DNA from: Pontibacter fetidus
GTDB taxonomy: Bacteria; Bacteroidota; Bacteroidia; Cytophagales; Hymenobacteraceae
DNA length: 55,991 nt
Assembly: GCF_010119545.1 (NCBI RefSeq)
Contig: NZ_JAAEAA010000025.1
Coordinates: 1 to 55,991 of the forward strand
Direction of reading: 5' to 3'
This document shows positions 45,346 to 53,242 of the stretch, piece by piece (the first letter of the stretch is position 1; every line of letters begins with the position of its first letter). The notes under the pieces are model-generated. The model made no database searches. It was not told where the DNA came from and saw nothing but the letters and a program-made list of their open reading frames with translations. Both the position numbers and the translations under genes were made by a program.

Positions 45346-45403
45346 AAATTACGTAATTATTGCGTAATTTATATATAATAATATGGCAATAATTACGTAA
45401 TTT
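45346..45403. repeat. 18-bp perfect inverted repeat with TACGTA cores, upstream of the zinc-ribbon gene
   Basis: AAATTACGTAATTATTGC (45346-45363) and its exact complement (45386-45403) flank a 22-base AT spacer. Each arm contains the palindrome AATTACGTAATT, so this is two dyad sites in a larger dyad, as for a dimer-of-dimers repressor. It lies 28 bases before the ATG at 45432, a good operator position. Confidence 0.7.
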
Positions 45404-45431
45404 GTTGTCCCACAAGAAAAGTCTGCTACTT

Positions 45432-46007
45432 ATGCCTAAATATAGCCGAGATGAATTTCCAGTAAACTCGATTGTTTACGAACGAACTTGTCCTTTTTGT
45501 AATCAAGCTTTTTGGGCCAATAAACCCCGCGCCATCTACTGCTCAGCCAAATGCCGAGTCTATGGAAACAAGAAAACACGAGAGTTGCAACAGACTGTTA
45601 TAGACGCTTATGCAAAAGATCCAGCCGAAGCAGAGTTGCGCTACGGTCCTGTACTTATTGAAAAAGGGAACTTGGTGCAACTGCTTTATTATAACCCAAT
45701 TGAAGAAGAACTTAGGGCACTAGATCCTGATGGTACTTTTGCACTTGAACATATAACAATGAAACAAGTCCAGCCATTAGAAAAGGTAATTGCCTACCAC
45801 ACCCTACATATGAAACATAACAGGTTTTATTATAAATGTATGCGTAGGATTTTGGAAGAGGATCAAGCTCAGGGCACTACCAAACTGACAGCTAAACAGC
45901 GTATCTACCTGGAGAAAGAACAAAAGAGAATAGATGGAAAGATAATGGAGCTACATGTACAATTGCAACGACTTCATAATAGCGATGAAAGTAAGGTTAA
46001 CTGGTAG
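45432..46007 (+). CDS. zinc-ribbon protein with helical C-terminus, unknown
   Basis: 191 residues from ATG 45432 (an upstream TTG frame to 45402 lies inside the inverted repeat and is less likely). A treble-clef-like zinc ribbon, TCPFCNQAFWANK with YCSAKCRVYG, is at residues 19-46. The middle is of unknown fold, and residues 150-190 are coiled coil (LTAKQRIYLEKEQKRIDGKI). It could be a DNA-binding regulator of the operator-like repeat just upstream. It precedes the Septu-like pair by 125 bases on the same strand. Whether it belongs to that system is open. Confidence 0.6.
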   Translation: MPKYSRDEFPVNSIVYERTCPFCNQAFWANKPRAIYCSAKCRVYGNKKTRELQQTVIDAYAKDPAEAELRYGPVLIEKGNLVQLLYYNPIEEELRALDPDGTFALEHITMKQVQPLEKVIAYHTLHMKHNRFYYKCMRRILEEDQAQGTTKLTAKQRIYLEKEQKRIDGKIMELHVQLQRLHNSDESKVNW

Positions 46008-46132
46008 ATGTAATACAAATACATTTATTTACCTGGTGAAATAATTACAGGTAGCTTTGCTACTGCTTTCAATCAATTATACAATCGCAAAATAGTAGCG
46101 GCTGTTCTAACACTTTGTAAAAAAATCTTTAA

Positions 46133-48505
46133 ATGAAGATACTTGAAGTCAAACTGGAAAATATCCGAGCTATTGAGAAGCTAACTTGGAAATTACCTGA
46201 TAAATGTCCCGCTGCTGGATGGCATGTTATCTTAGGTGACAACGGTTCGGGTAAATCATCTTTCTTAAGGGCTTTAGCTATAGGTTTACTTGGGTTAGAG
46301 AGATCCACAGCGCTTTGGGTAGACTACGCTTCCTGGCTAAGGCAGAATGCAGAAGAAGGCCTTATTTCCATCAAGATGCAGGCGGATACAGGTGATGAAT
46401 TGAGTAATGCAAATGAAGGTCTAATCAAAGTTATTGGTGTTGGAGGCGGTGGAAGCAACGCTGTGAACCACATGTATAACCAAGGCATCAAAGATGTTGA
46501 GTTTATCATTTGCAACACAGATGCCCAGGCCCTTAAAAGCAGCAGTGTTCCTACAAGACTTGCCATCGGTCAAAACCTTACTGAAGGTCTGGGTGCTGGT
46601 GCTAACCCTGAGAAAGGCCGTCAGGCTGCTCTTGAAAGCAAAGAAGAGATTCGCGAGATGCTGAGCAATGATACCAAAATGGTATTTATTACAGCAGGTA
46701 TGGGCGGTGGTACTGGTACAGGTGCTGCTCCGGTAATTGCTAAAGTTGCTAAAGAGCTTGGTATACTTACAATAGGTGTCGTTACCATTCCTTTCGGTTT
46801 CGAAGGTCGTAAGAAGAAGCAGGCTGCCGAAGATGGCGTTAGAGAACTGAGCGAAATCTGCGACACGATCCTGGTAATTCCATGTGATAAGTTACGCGAG
46901 ATGTTTGGTAATATTACTATCCGTGAGGCATTTGCAAAAGCTGACAACGCAATAATGACAGCAGTAAAGCCTATCATCGAATTAGTCACGATTACTGCTG
47001 AAGTCAACATCGAATTTGAAGACGTAATTGACTTTTTAAGTAATACAGGGTTTGCAATAGCAGGTTCTGCAGATACAGAAGGCGAAGGCCGTGCGTTACG
47101 TGCTGCTCAAGAAGCGCTTTCTTCTCCGTTATTGAACAACACTGACATTCATGGGGCTCAGAAAATCCTTCTTTCAATTATGTCTGGTGAGCAGGCTGAA
47201 CTTGAAATGGACGAGCTGACTGAGATCACAGAATACATCCAGGATAAAGCTGGCCATGAAGCTGAAGTTATTTTCGGACATGGTATTGATTCTACATTAG
47301 GCCATGGCATTCGAGTTACTTTAATTGCTACTGGTTTTAATCCTAAATTTACAACTGATACTTCAGTTAGCTTAACTTTAAATGATTCTGATTTGATAGA
47401 GCCTTCTCAAGAAGAAAATAACAATTTATCCGAGCATTCAGGATTTGATAAACTATCAGAAAGTTATTCTGAGGAACATTTACAGCATAAAAAGTATCTA
47501 TTAAAAATAAACTTTGGGTTTAATAGTTTATTAAATACATACTGGACAAAGTCTACAGAAAACGGAGTTGATTTTTCTTATAAAACAGCATGGGGCCTAA
47601 ACAACGGATGGTTTTCAGCAGGGTTTGGTCCCTTCAGGCGATTTACTGGAGGGGATGCCGAATATGAAAAGCTTTTGGATGGTCCTAAAAACAAAAAGCT
47701 TGCCGCCCACCTCTCACTTTTCAAAGAAAATGTTGCTTTGTCTGAGGCACTTAGCTGGCTAAAAGAGCTAAAATTCCGCAGCCTTGAATCGCATACTTCT
47801 GGGTTTTTGGACCTAATGAAGTCTTTTATAAATCAACCTGATTTTTTACCCCATAACACTCGGTTAGAAGAAGTTTCGTCCGAAGGTATTTTCTTTTGTG
47901 ATGCGAACCATAGCAAAGTAAATATTTTTGAATTAAGTGACGGCTTTCGCTCTGTGTTAAGTTTAGCATTTGAACTGCTCCGTCAATTAGAAAATAATTA
48001 TGGAGAAAATATTTTTGAAGTAATACCTGATACTGAGATGATTCGGGTTAAAGTGCCAGGTGTTGTTTTAATTGACGAAATAGATGCTCACTTACATCCT
48101 GTATGGCAAAAACGGATCGGGTATTGGCTAACGAAGCATTTCCCGAAGATTCAATTTTTTGTAACTACACATAGCCCTCTTGTCTGTCAAGCATCTGAAA
48201 AAGGATCGGTTTTTCGCTTACCAGTACCAGGAACAGATGATTTAGGAGGTATGGTAGAAGGGGCTGATTTAAACCGCCTGATATACGGCAATGTATTAGA
48301 AGCTTATGGTACAGAAGTTTTTGGGTTGGCATATACGCAATCAGAAGCAGGTCAGGCTTTGGCGACACGGCTTACTGCTTTAAATGAAAAAGCACTTAAG
48401 GCGGAGTTGACTGATGCGGAAAAGATAGAACGAAATGATCTGCGTACTATTCTTCCAATAAGTGACTCTGAAGCTTTTGTAAAGAAATTATTAGGTGATT
48501 TATGA
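46133..48505 (+). CDS. Septu PtuA-like ATPase with an inserted FtsZ domain
   Basis: 790 residues. Residues 1-90 are the first half of an ABC/AAA-type ATPase, with ILEVKLENIRAI and Walker A GDNGSGKSS (35-43). Residues 94-402 are a Bacteroidota FtsZ body: IKVIGVGGGGSNAVNHMYNQ, the tubulin signature GGGTGTG (191-197), SSPLLNNTDIHGAQKILLSI, and GHGIRVTLIATGF at the end. The T7 loop reads NIEFEDV (292-298) where FtsZ normally has NxDxxD, so the first Asp is Glu. FtsZ's N-terminal extension and C-terminal tail are absent. After a polar linker (403-452) the ATPase resumes: GWFSAGFGPFRRFTGGDAEY, signature-like LSDGFRSVLSLAFELL (601-616), Walker B VVLIDEIDAHLHP (644-656), and switch His in TTHSPLV (678-684). 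The stop overlaps the HNH gene's start. Usual PtuA proteins lack any FtsZ part. Confidence 0.92.
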   Translation: MKILEVKLENIRAIEKLTWKLPDKCPAAGWHVILGDNGSGKSSFLRALAIGLLGLERSTALWVDYASWLRQNAEEGLISIKMQADTGDELSNANEGLIKVIGVGGGGSNAVNHMYNQGIKDVEFIICNTDAQALKSSSVPTRLAIGQNLTEGLGAGANPEKGRQAALESKEEIREMLSNDTKMVFITAGMGGGTGTGAAPVIAKVAKELGILTIGVVTIPFGFEGRKKKQAAEDGVRELSEICDTILVIPCDKLREMFGNITIREAFAKADNAIMTAVKPIIELVTITAEVNIEFEDVIDFLSNTGFAIAGSADTEGEGRALRAAQEALSSPLLNNTDIHGAQKILLSIMSGEQAELEMDELTEITEYIQDKAGHEAEVIFGHGIDSTLGHGIRVTLIATGFNPKFTTDTSVSLTLNDSDLIEPSQEENNNLSEHSGFDKLSESYSEEHLQHKKYLLKINFGFNSLLNTYWTKSTENGVDFSYKTAWGLNNGWFSAGFGPFRRFTGGDAEYEKLLDGPKNKKLAAHLSLFKENVALSEALSWLKELKFRSLESHTSGFLDLMKSFINQPDFLPHNTRLEEVSSEGIFFCDANHSKVNIFELSDGFRSVLSLAFELLRQLENNYGENIFEVIPDTEMIRVKVPGVVLIDEIDAHLHPVWQKRIGYWLTKHFPKIQFFVTTHSPLVCQASEKGSVFRLPVPGTDDLGGMVEGADLNRLIYGNVLEAYGTEVFGLAYTQSEAGQALATRLTALNEKALKAELTDAEKIERNDLRTILPISDSEAFVKKLLGDL
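46412..47338 (+). other. captured FtsZ GTPase domain inside the ATPase gene
   Basis: This part of the ATPase gene encodes the FtsZ-like residues 94-402. It has a regular, GC-richer codon choice (Gly GGT, Ala GCT, Arg CGT/CGC, Leu CTT) like a highly expressed housekeeping gene, whereas the flanking ATPase halves and the linker are AT-richer. The first 155 residues are close to canonical Bacteroidota FtsZ as I remember it. Residues 250-320 (H7 helix, T7 loop and following helix) have drifted most. The C-terminal part again looks canonical. The frame is open across both junctions. Confidence 0.88.
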
Positions 48506-49299
48506 TCTACCTAAATGCCCCTCTAGCTCTTGAGGTAGCTGATCAACAAGCTCTGCAAGCTATCCAACAGCAAGTCAATAATGAAACAGATTATAGCACT
48601 CGGGTTTCACAAGCTAATCAACGCTGGAAGTCTAAGCCGGTGGCACTTTTTCAACGAGTTCGTACAGCACTAGAATCAACCTGTCCGGGAGCGCGACGTT
48701 GTGGCTACTGCGAAGATTCTCTTGCTGATGAAATAGAACATATCCGTCCTAAAAGTTGGTTTCCTGAGCTATCCTTCGACCCAGACAACTACCTTTTTGC
48801 GTGCGGTCCTTGCAATGGTCCGAAAAATAATTACTATGCTGTTGTCGATGCAACCGGCATATTAACAGAAGCAATTCGTTCTAGACACCAAGCTGTTGAG
48901 CCACCTCCAGCTGGCCAAGAAGCATTATTACACCCGCGCCATGATAATGCCATTGAATATTTCTTTCTGGACTTAGAAAATACGTTTCAATTTAAACCAA
49001 AGTTTACTCTTAATACCCAACAGAGAGTTCGCGCTGAATATACATTGAAGGTGCTTCATATTAACAAAGACCCTTTGTGTATCGCTCGTAAAGAGGCTTT
49101 TCATGATTTTGTTAGTCGTATAATGAGTTACTATCTAGCAATGCAGAGAGAAGAGTCGTTAAGTAACCTCACTCGCTACCGTAGGGAGATACTTCAAAAA
49201 CAACATATAACTGTTTGGCGGGAAATGCAAAGACAATCTACCTCTCTGTCGTTCTTACAAGAACTCTTTAGCCTAGTACCGGATGCGGTGGAGTGGTAA
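48502..49299 (+). CDS. Septu PtuB-like HNH endonuclease
   Basis: 265 residues. The HNH centre is RRCGYCED (Cys67, Cys70), EIEHIRPKSWFP (His80), FDPDNYLFACGPCN (Asn96, Cys101, Cys104), the zinc-supported beta-beta-alpha metal fold of PtuB. The N-terminus (residues 1-60) and the helical C-terminus probably bind the ATPase. In Septu the PtuA ATPase controls PtuB, which degrades DNA when infection is sensed. Here the start overlaps the stop of the FtsZ-containing ATPase by 4 bases (ATGA), so the two are made together. Confidence 0.9.
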   Translation: MIYLNAPLALEVADQQALQAIQQQVNNETDYSTRVSQANQRWKSKPVALFQRVRTALESTCPGARRCGYCEDSLADEIEHIRPKSWFPELSFDPDNYLFACGPCNGPKNNYYAVVDATGILTEAIRSRHQAVEPPPAGQEALLHPRHDNAIEYFFLDLENTFQFKPKFTLNTQQRVRAEYTLKVLHINKDPLCIARKEAFHDFVSRIMSYYLAMQREESLSNLTRYRREILQKQHITVWREMQRQSTSLSFLQELFSLVPDAVEW

Positions 49300-49312
49300 A
49301 AGACACTTACTT

Positions 49313-50296
49313 TTAATTGTTAATTTTTAAAATATATTGTGCGATTAGTTTATTAGAAGCTTCTGACAATTTCACAGATGCTTCCAGAATCTTAGCTTCT
49401 TCCTTTCTAAAGCTATTAATAACTACTTCATTAGCACGCTCTTTGTCTAAAAATACATTTGAAGTACGGTCAAGCTTTTTTATTAAATCTTGTAGGGTTT
49501 CATCATCTTTATGCTTATCCTTGAGGAAGACACTTACTTCGTCAACCCATTCTTCTTGAGCAGTTAGTAAGTTAGCGTTATTAGCCGCATTTTGATTATA
49601 ATTATCTAATCGTTCTTGTAAAAATTGAATTAGTTGCTTTCCTTCTTCATCACTCGAGTTTGGTTTAATACCTGAGTTGGCTTTGATTCTTACTAAATCT
49701 CTTGCTATATGGGCACTTTCATTTAATAAACCTGTATACTCTCTCTTAAGATCGTTATGATTCAGTACAGATTGCTTAAAAAGTTCATCTAATTGCGGTA
49801 ATCCCATATTAAGGAAATCTATATAAGCATAAAATCGTCGGAACTCATATACAGTTTCATTTTTTAAACCAAACTTCGTGATGTAGGCATGATAGTACTC
49901 CTCATGGTTCAAGCTCTCTGAGAATCTTTTTATATCCAGAGTGGATACAAGAGCAGGTCTTGGCATGAAAAAAGGATCCTTGTTAAAAGAGTCGCAAAAT
50001 CGGTTCAAATGCTCCGCCTGCTCTTTACTACTGCTAATTATCTTATGTGTAAGCGCTGCAAAGTAATGAAGCTTTCTTTCTATAGCAGCTGCCTCACTTT
50101 TCTCAGCCTTTTCTCTATCGATTTTTAGCTGATACTTAAATATTAAAAATGCTCCCACAAAGCCTAGTAATGCACCAATTGAAGACACCAACAGATCCTT
50201 TAACCAAGAGCTATCTTCTCCATGAAATTCCCCAAATTGAAGAACTATACTATATACAATGAGCTCTAATACGGAGAGTAATAAGCAGTAAGACAT
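49313..50296 (-). CDS. membrane-anchored coiled-coil protein, unknown
   Basis: 327 residues. Two hydrophobic segments near the N-terminus (about 5-20 and 35-53, SSIGALLGFVGAFLIFKYQL) are followed by a long charged helical cytosolic domain (KIDREKAEKSEAAAIERKLH). No enzymatic motif is seen. It is convergent with the Septu-like pair, ending 13 bases from it, and divergent from the 50349 gene. It could be an accessory of either, but nothing in the sequence shows this. Confidence 0.65.
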   Translation of the reverse strand: MSYCLLLSVLELIVYSIVLQFGEFHGEDSSWLKDLLVSSIGALLGFVGAFLIFKYQLKIDREKAEKSEAAAIERKLHYFAALTHKIISSSKEQAEHLNRFCDSFNKDPFFMPRPALVSTLDIKRFSESLNHEEYYHAYITKFGLKNETVYEFRRFYAYIDFLNMGLPQLDELFKQSVLNHNDLKREYTGLLNESAHIARDLVRIKANSGIKPNSSDEEGKQLIQFLQERLDNYNQNAANNANLLTAQEEWVDEVSVFLKDKHKDDETLQDLIKKLDRTSNVFLDKERANEVVINSFRKEEAKILEASVKLSEASNKLIAQYILKINN

Positions 50297-50348
50297 ACAA
50301 CAAACTGAAAATTAAAGAAAGTAGTAATTATATAATGCTATTTAAGAT

Positions 50349-50888
50349 ATGAACGATTCTAGGCCAACGCTTGCAGAAATAATAGCTTTAACTGGTTCCA
50401 CACTATTACAGATTCAAAGAACTGAATTTATTATTCAGGGATTAATTGCGCACTTAAAATCAGACATTTTACAAAATAATAAAGCCTTTAAAAACCTTAC
50501 CCCTTTAACCTTCTTATCCGATAATGAAGAAGCTAAAAAGTGCAGAAGGCAAACTTTAGGAGTATTATTAGAATTTTTTAATAAGGAAGTGAATCTGTTA
50601 AATGAAAGAAAATTAGAAACCTTCCTCATCAACCGGAATAAACTAGTGCATAGCTTTTGGAGAGAAGAAATAAGTAATAGGAGCAACCCAAGTAAAAATT
50701 TTGAAATAGCATACATATGGCTTAAAAATTTACACAATGAGGCCATAGATATTGAAAAAACATTTAAAGGGTTACTTTATATATTCATCGAAACTTTGGC
50801 TAAAAAACATAATAAATCAGACGAAATGCAAGTCTCTTTACAATCACTTGAGGGAAATCTGAAGAATTTGTTTGCTGCAATAAAATAA
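50349..50888 (+). CDS. small HEPN-like helical protein
   Basis: 179 residues, all-helical. FLINRNKLVHSFW carries an R-x4-H motif (RNKLVH), compatible with HEPN RNases, and the surrounding helices (TLGVLLEFFNKEVNLLNERK, EIAYIWLKNLHNEAIDIEKT) fit a four-helix bundle. No nucleotidyltransferase partner is adjacent. It may be an effector or an orphan of a toxin-antitoxin pair. Confidence 0.6.
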   Translation: MNDSRPTLAEIIALTGSTLLQIQRTEFIIQGLIAHLKSDILQNNKAFKNLTPLTFLSDNEEAKKCRRQTLGVLLEFFNKEVNLLNERKLETFLINRNKLVHSFWREEISNRSNPSKNFEIAYIWLKNLHNEAIDIEKTFKGLLYIFIETLAKKHNKSDEMQVSLQSLEGNLKNLFAAIK

Positions 50889-50990
50889 CCCTATAGTAAA
50901 ATATTTCAAATCACTCTTCCTTCTGATTGATAGCTTGTGTAAGATTGTATCAATATACCTTGCTAAGGTGTTTTAAATGTTTTAATCTAT

Positions 50991-51551
50991 TTATTTTATA
51001 TTTAGTGTATGCGCTTTCCTTATTGTTGTCTTTATTTTATCCATATCTAAGGTCGCCATGTTTATTTTGAATATTTTAAATGGTTTTGCATTAACTAACC
51101 TATGTTGTAATATCTCGCCAGCTATCCTTAAAACGCCTGCATACCCTGTTGAAATTATTATTGGTTTATCAGCATAGGAGTCAAAATGAGGGAATTCCAA
51201 AAATTCTTTTTTTACGTATTTTGCGAATTCATCGAATACTTTTTTCTCTTCCTGATTTAGCTCGTGGATTTTATCCTTGGTTCCAGAGCTCTTGACTTGA
51301 ATCAGCATAATGTGCCAGTAGCCATTTCTTCTTGCATAAGAGATTAGGTCTGCTGGACTCTGACTCCCATTAGACAAAAAAGCTGAATAAGTTGGACTCA
51401 GGTTCTCAATTTTCTTTTTAACATACTTTTCAGCTATATCTCCATACTCTCTGTTTGAAAGTCCACTTAATCCAGCACTCTCCAATATAGCCTTTTTGTC
51501 GATTCGCCAATTAGTTACTACATGGTATACAAAGTCTTCAAAATTCTTCAT
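50991..51551 (-). CDS. PD-(D/E)xK nuclease-like protein
   Basis: 186 residues. The order Glu in YGDIAEKYVKKK, Asp in SPADLISYARRNG and the QVKSSG strand (LIQVKSS, with the Lys) matches the PD-(D/E)xK nuclease core as in Holliday-junction-resolvase and Mrr-like folds. The C-terminal region (IAGEILQHRLV, FKIFKINMATLDMDKIK) is not recognisable. It would cut DNA with Mg. It stands upstream of no obvious partner and is followed by nothing on its strand until the HNH region. Confidence 0.6.
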   Translation of the reverse strand: MKNFEDFVYHVVTNWRIDKKAILESAGLSGLSNREYGDIAEKYVKKKIENLSPTYSAFLSNGSQSPADLISYARRNGYWHIMLIQVKSSGTKDKIHELNQEEKKVFDEFAKYVKKEFLEFPHFDSYADKPIIISTGYAGVLRIAGEILQHRLVNAKPFKIFKINMATLDMDKIKTTIRKAHTLNIK

Positions 51552-51645
51552 TAATGGTTTACTTTTAAGTTTAATAGTATTGTATAAGCAATTCGTGAGG
51601 CTTCTTTATAAAGTAAGCTAATACTAACTTCATGTTATCACATTC

Positions 51646-52545
51646 TTAGCTTATCAATCTACTTTGAATAAATTCAATAGTATTAAATGGGATATGGATC
51701 GATTGATAACTCAAAAGTTCTCCATTCTTTTTAGCCTTAAACTTATGAGCAATGAAAATTTCTGCGTTGTCGTTTCGAAGGTGGTCTGTAAGCTTTGATA
51801 TAAAGGTCGAAGCTTTTACAAGCTCATCTTTGTGCAATAACTCAATATTACGTTCAATTTCTTGAATATTACTTGTCATTTCAACAATCAAGGGTGTTAT
51901 ATCAAACTCTGCATCTTCTTTTACCAAATCCTTTTTTACTGTTCCCCAGCTGTCATAGTTTGCAAGTAGCTTATTCCTATTGAAAGCTGCTGTTATAGTA
52001 CCATTTAATTTGTTATTCTCTTGATTATACTTTGATGAAAACTGAAAGCTGTCAATAGGAAGACTTATGTGTTGCGCATAATTTCTTAGCTTATAAAAGA
52101 ACCGGTAAGCAAAACTATTATCAAAGTAGAAAGAAATCATTTTTTTAAACTCTAGAAACTGTGAAGAACCAGCTCCATATTTTCTTTTTAGAAATGTCTC
52201 AGAGTGATCCAAAAATGTTCTAATAGAGCTTAAATAGTTTAAGAAAAGTCTGTTAGTGTTTAGAAAAGCTTTGTCCCCATCTTCTTGTTTTACGCCATCC
52301 AATGATGCTGATTTGATTATGAAATCATGCAGTGAAGAGTATAAATGGTCTATTACTTCATCGCCATTAATTGCCACGAAGCTCATAAGCCTTATAATAT
52401 CATGGAGCTCATCTATCACGGATATTGAAAATTCAAATTCCTGAAATTGTTCAACCGATAGACAATCTAAAAGCTCAACTTTAACTCCTTCACCTGGAAA
52501 ACCATTATATATTTTACCTAAACGTATTTCTTGTTCAGTATCCAT
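51646..52545 (-). CDS. unknown helical cytosolic protein
   Basis: 299 residues, acidic, helical, no signal peptide, no cysteine cluster. The segment LNYLSSIRTFLDHSETFLKR and FFYKLRNYAQHISLPIDS (R-x4-H: RNYAQH) is again suggestive of an HEPN-type fold, as in Cthe_2314-like or ApeA-type proteins, but I cannot assign a family. It lies 94 bases upstream of the PD-(D/E)xK-like gene on the same strand and may be co-transcribed with it. Confidence 0.6.
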   Translation of the reverse strand: MDTEQEIRLGKIYNGFPGEGVKVELLDCLSVEQFQEFEFSISVIDELHDIIRLMSFVAINGDEVIDHLYSSLHDFIIKSASLDGVKQEDGDKAFLNTNRLFLNYLSSIRTFLDHSETFLKRKYGAGSSQFLEFKKMISFYFDNSFAYRFFYKLRNYAQHISLPIDSFQFSSKYNQENNKLNGTITAAFNRNKLLANYDSWGTVKKDLVKEDAEFDITPLIVEMTSNIQEIERNIELLHKDELVKASTFISKLTDHLRNDNAEIFIAHKFKAKKNGELLSYQSIHIPFNTIEFIQSRLIS

Positions 52546-52756
52546 CTATATTTTGTTAATTCTGAAGTTGCAGCTATAAATCTGTATTTGCAGATAATAA
52601 TGCTCAATAGCCTTACAATAGTTAGTTTAACTGTTAGTCTCAGGCAAACGAGGGTTTCATGAGATGAATTCAAATAAATATTACTAACGTAATCAAGATC
52701 TATACATTTGATAATCGTCAGCCTAGTCAAATCAGCAATAGCTTTAGCTTAAGTAG

Positions 52757-53128
52757 TTACTTAGCTACTTTAACATTTAAATTCTGGTCCAGATTATCAT
52801 AGCTGATAACCTTATCCTGGTAGAAGTACACCGTGCTTATTCCGTAAATAAATTTCTTTGCTTCGGGCGCGGTTTTAAGGTAAGCTGTAGGTTCGCCCAT
52901 AGCTTCTAATACTTCCTTCTCTGTTGAACCTATTGTAAAATAAGCTTTAGAATTTTTGACAGGCTGCTCTTGAGATTCTGCTTCACTTTTCAATGCCTGT
53001 AATTCTTTCTCTAACGCTCTATTCTTTTCTTCTAAGTTCTTTATGTAATCCTTTTCTGTCTGCGATATACTTTGATTACATCCAACAAGGATTAAAGCAA
53101 GAAAGATGGTATAGTAAATTTTTATCAT
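52757..53128 (-). CDS. small lipoprotein with SmpA/BamE-like domain
   Basis: 123 residues. Lipobox LVGC puts the lipidated cysteine at residue 17. A short coiled coil (KDYIKNLEEKNRALEKELQA) precedes a domain with FTIGSTEKEVLEAMGEP and a closing strand pair (VYFYQDKVISYDN), the pattern of SmpA/OmlA-like repeats. Envelope location is likely, function unknown. It is flanked upstream by an attC-like site and may be a gene cassette. Confidence 0.7.
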   Translation of the reverse strand: MIKIYYTIFLALILVGCNQSISQTEKDYIKNLEEKNRALEKELQALKSEAESQEQPVKNSKAYFTIGSTEKEVLEAMGEPTAYLKTAPEAKKFIYGISTVYFYQDKVISYDNLDQNLNVKVAK

Positions 53129-53161
53129 GTTATAACCTATAAAAACTTTACATTAAAAAAT

Positions 53162-53228
53162 GCTAACGGTTTTGGTACATGAGGTGAGGGAGGCCTTAAG
53201 CGAAGCTTTGCTCAAGTGCTGGGTTAAG
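53162..53228 (-). other. attC-like site between lipoprotein genes
   Basis: GCTAAC (53162-53167) and GTTAAG (53223-53228) are imperfect complementary ends around an inner dyad CTTAAGCGAAGCTTTGCTCAAG near 53195 (two mismatch pairs). This resembles the nested inverted-repeat plan of integron attC sites, but the outer ends match less well than at 54092. It lies directly between two same-strand genes. Confidence 0.35.
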
Positions 53229-53242
53229 GGAAGAATTATACC

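Larger units (their letters stand above)
44464..45431. other. gene-free stretch with three perfect inverted repeats
   Basis: Nearly 970 bases without a plausible gene. It contains a candidate plus-strand promoter box at 44617 and three perfect inverted repeats (44754-44780, 45204-45250, 45346-45403), the last ending at the start of the zinc-ribbon gene. Such a concentration suggests a regulatory or replication/recombination function, or a structured transcript. Confidence 0.5.

Noticed and set aside
44464..46007. Retron supplying the Septu-like pair with its non-coding RNA
   Set aside because: PtuA/PtuB-type genes occur with some retrons and the inverted repeats are tempting, but no reverse transcriptase gene is present in the window.
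46412..47338. FtsZ segment as an assembly chimera
   Set aside because: The frame is open across both junctions, the FtsZ body is trimmed at sensible domain edges, its catalytic region has diverged from normal FtsZ, and the downstream ATPase half and HNH gene are intact and overlapping. A chimera would be expected to contain unchanged ftsZ and break the frame. It still deserves a read-level check.
52518..52730. 70-residue minus-strand frame
   Set aside because: It overlaps the start of the 51646-52545 gene, has no coding pattern and no ribosome-binding site.
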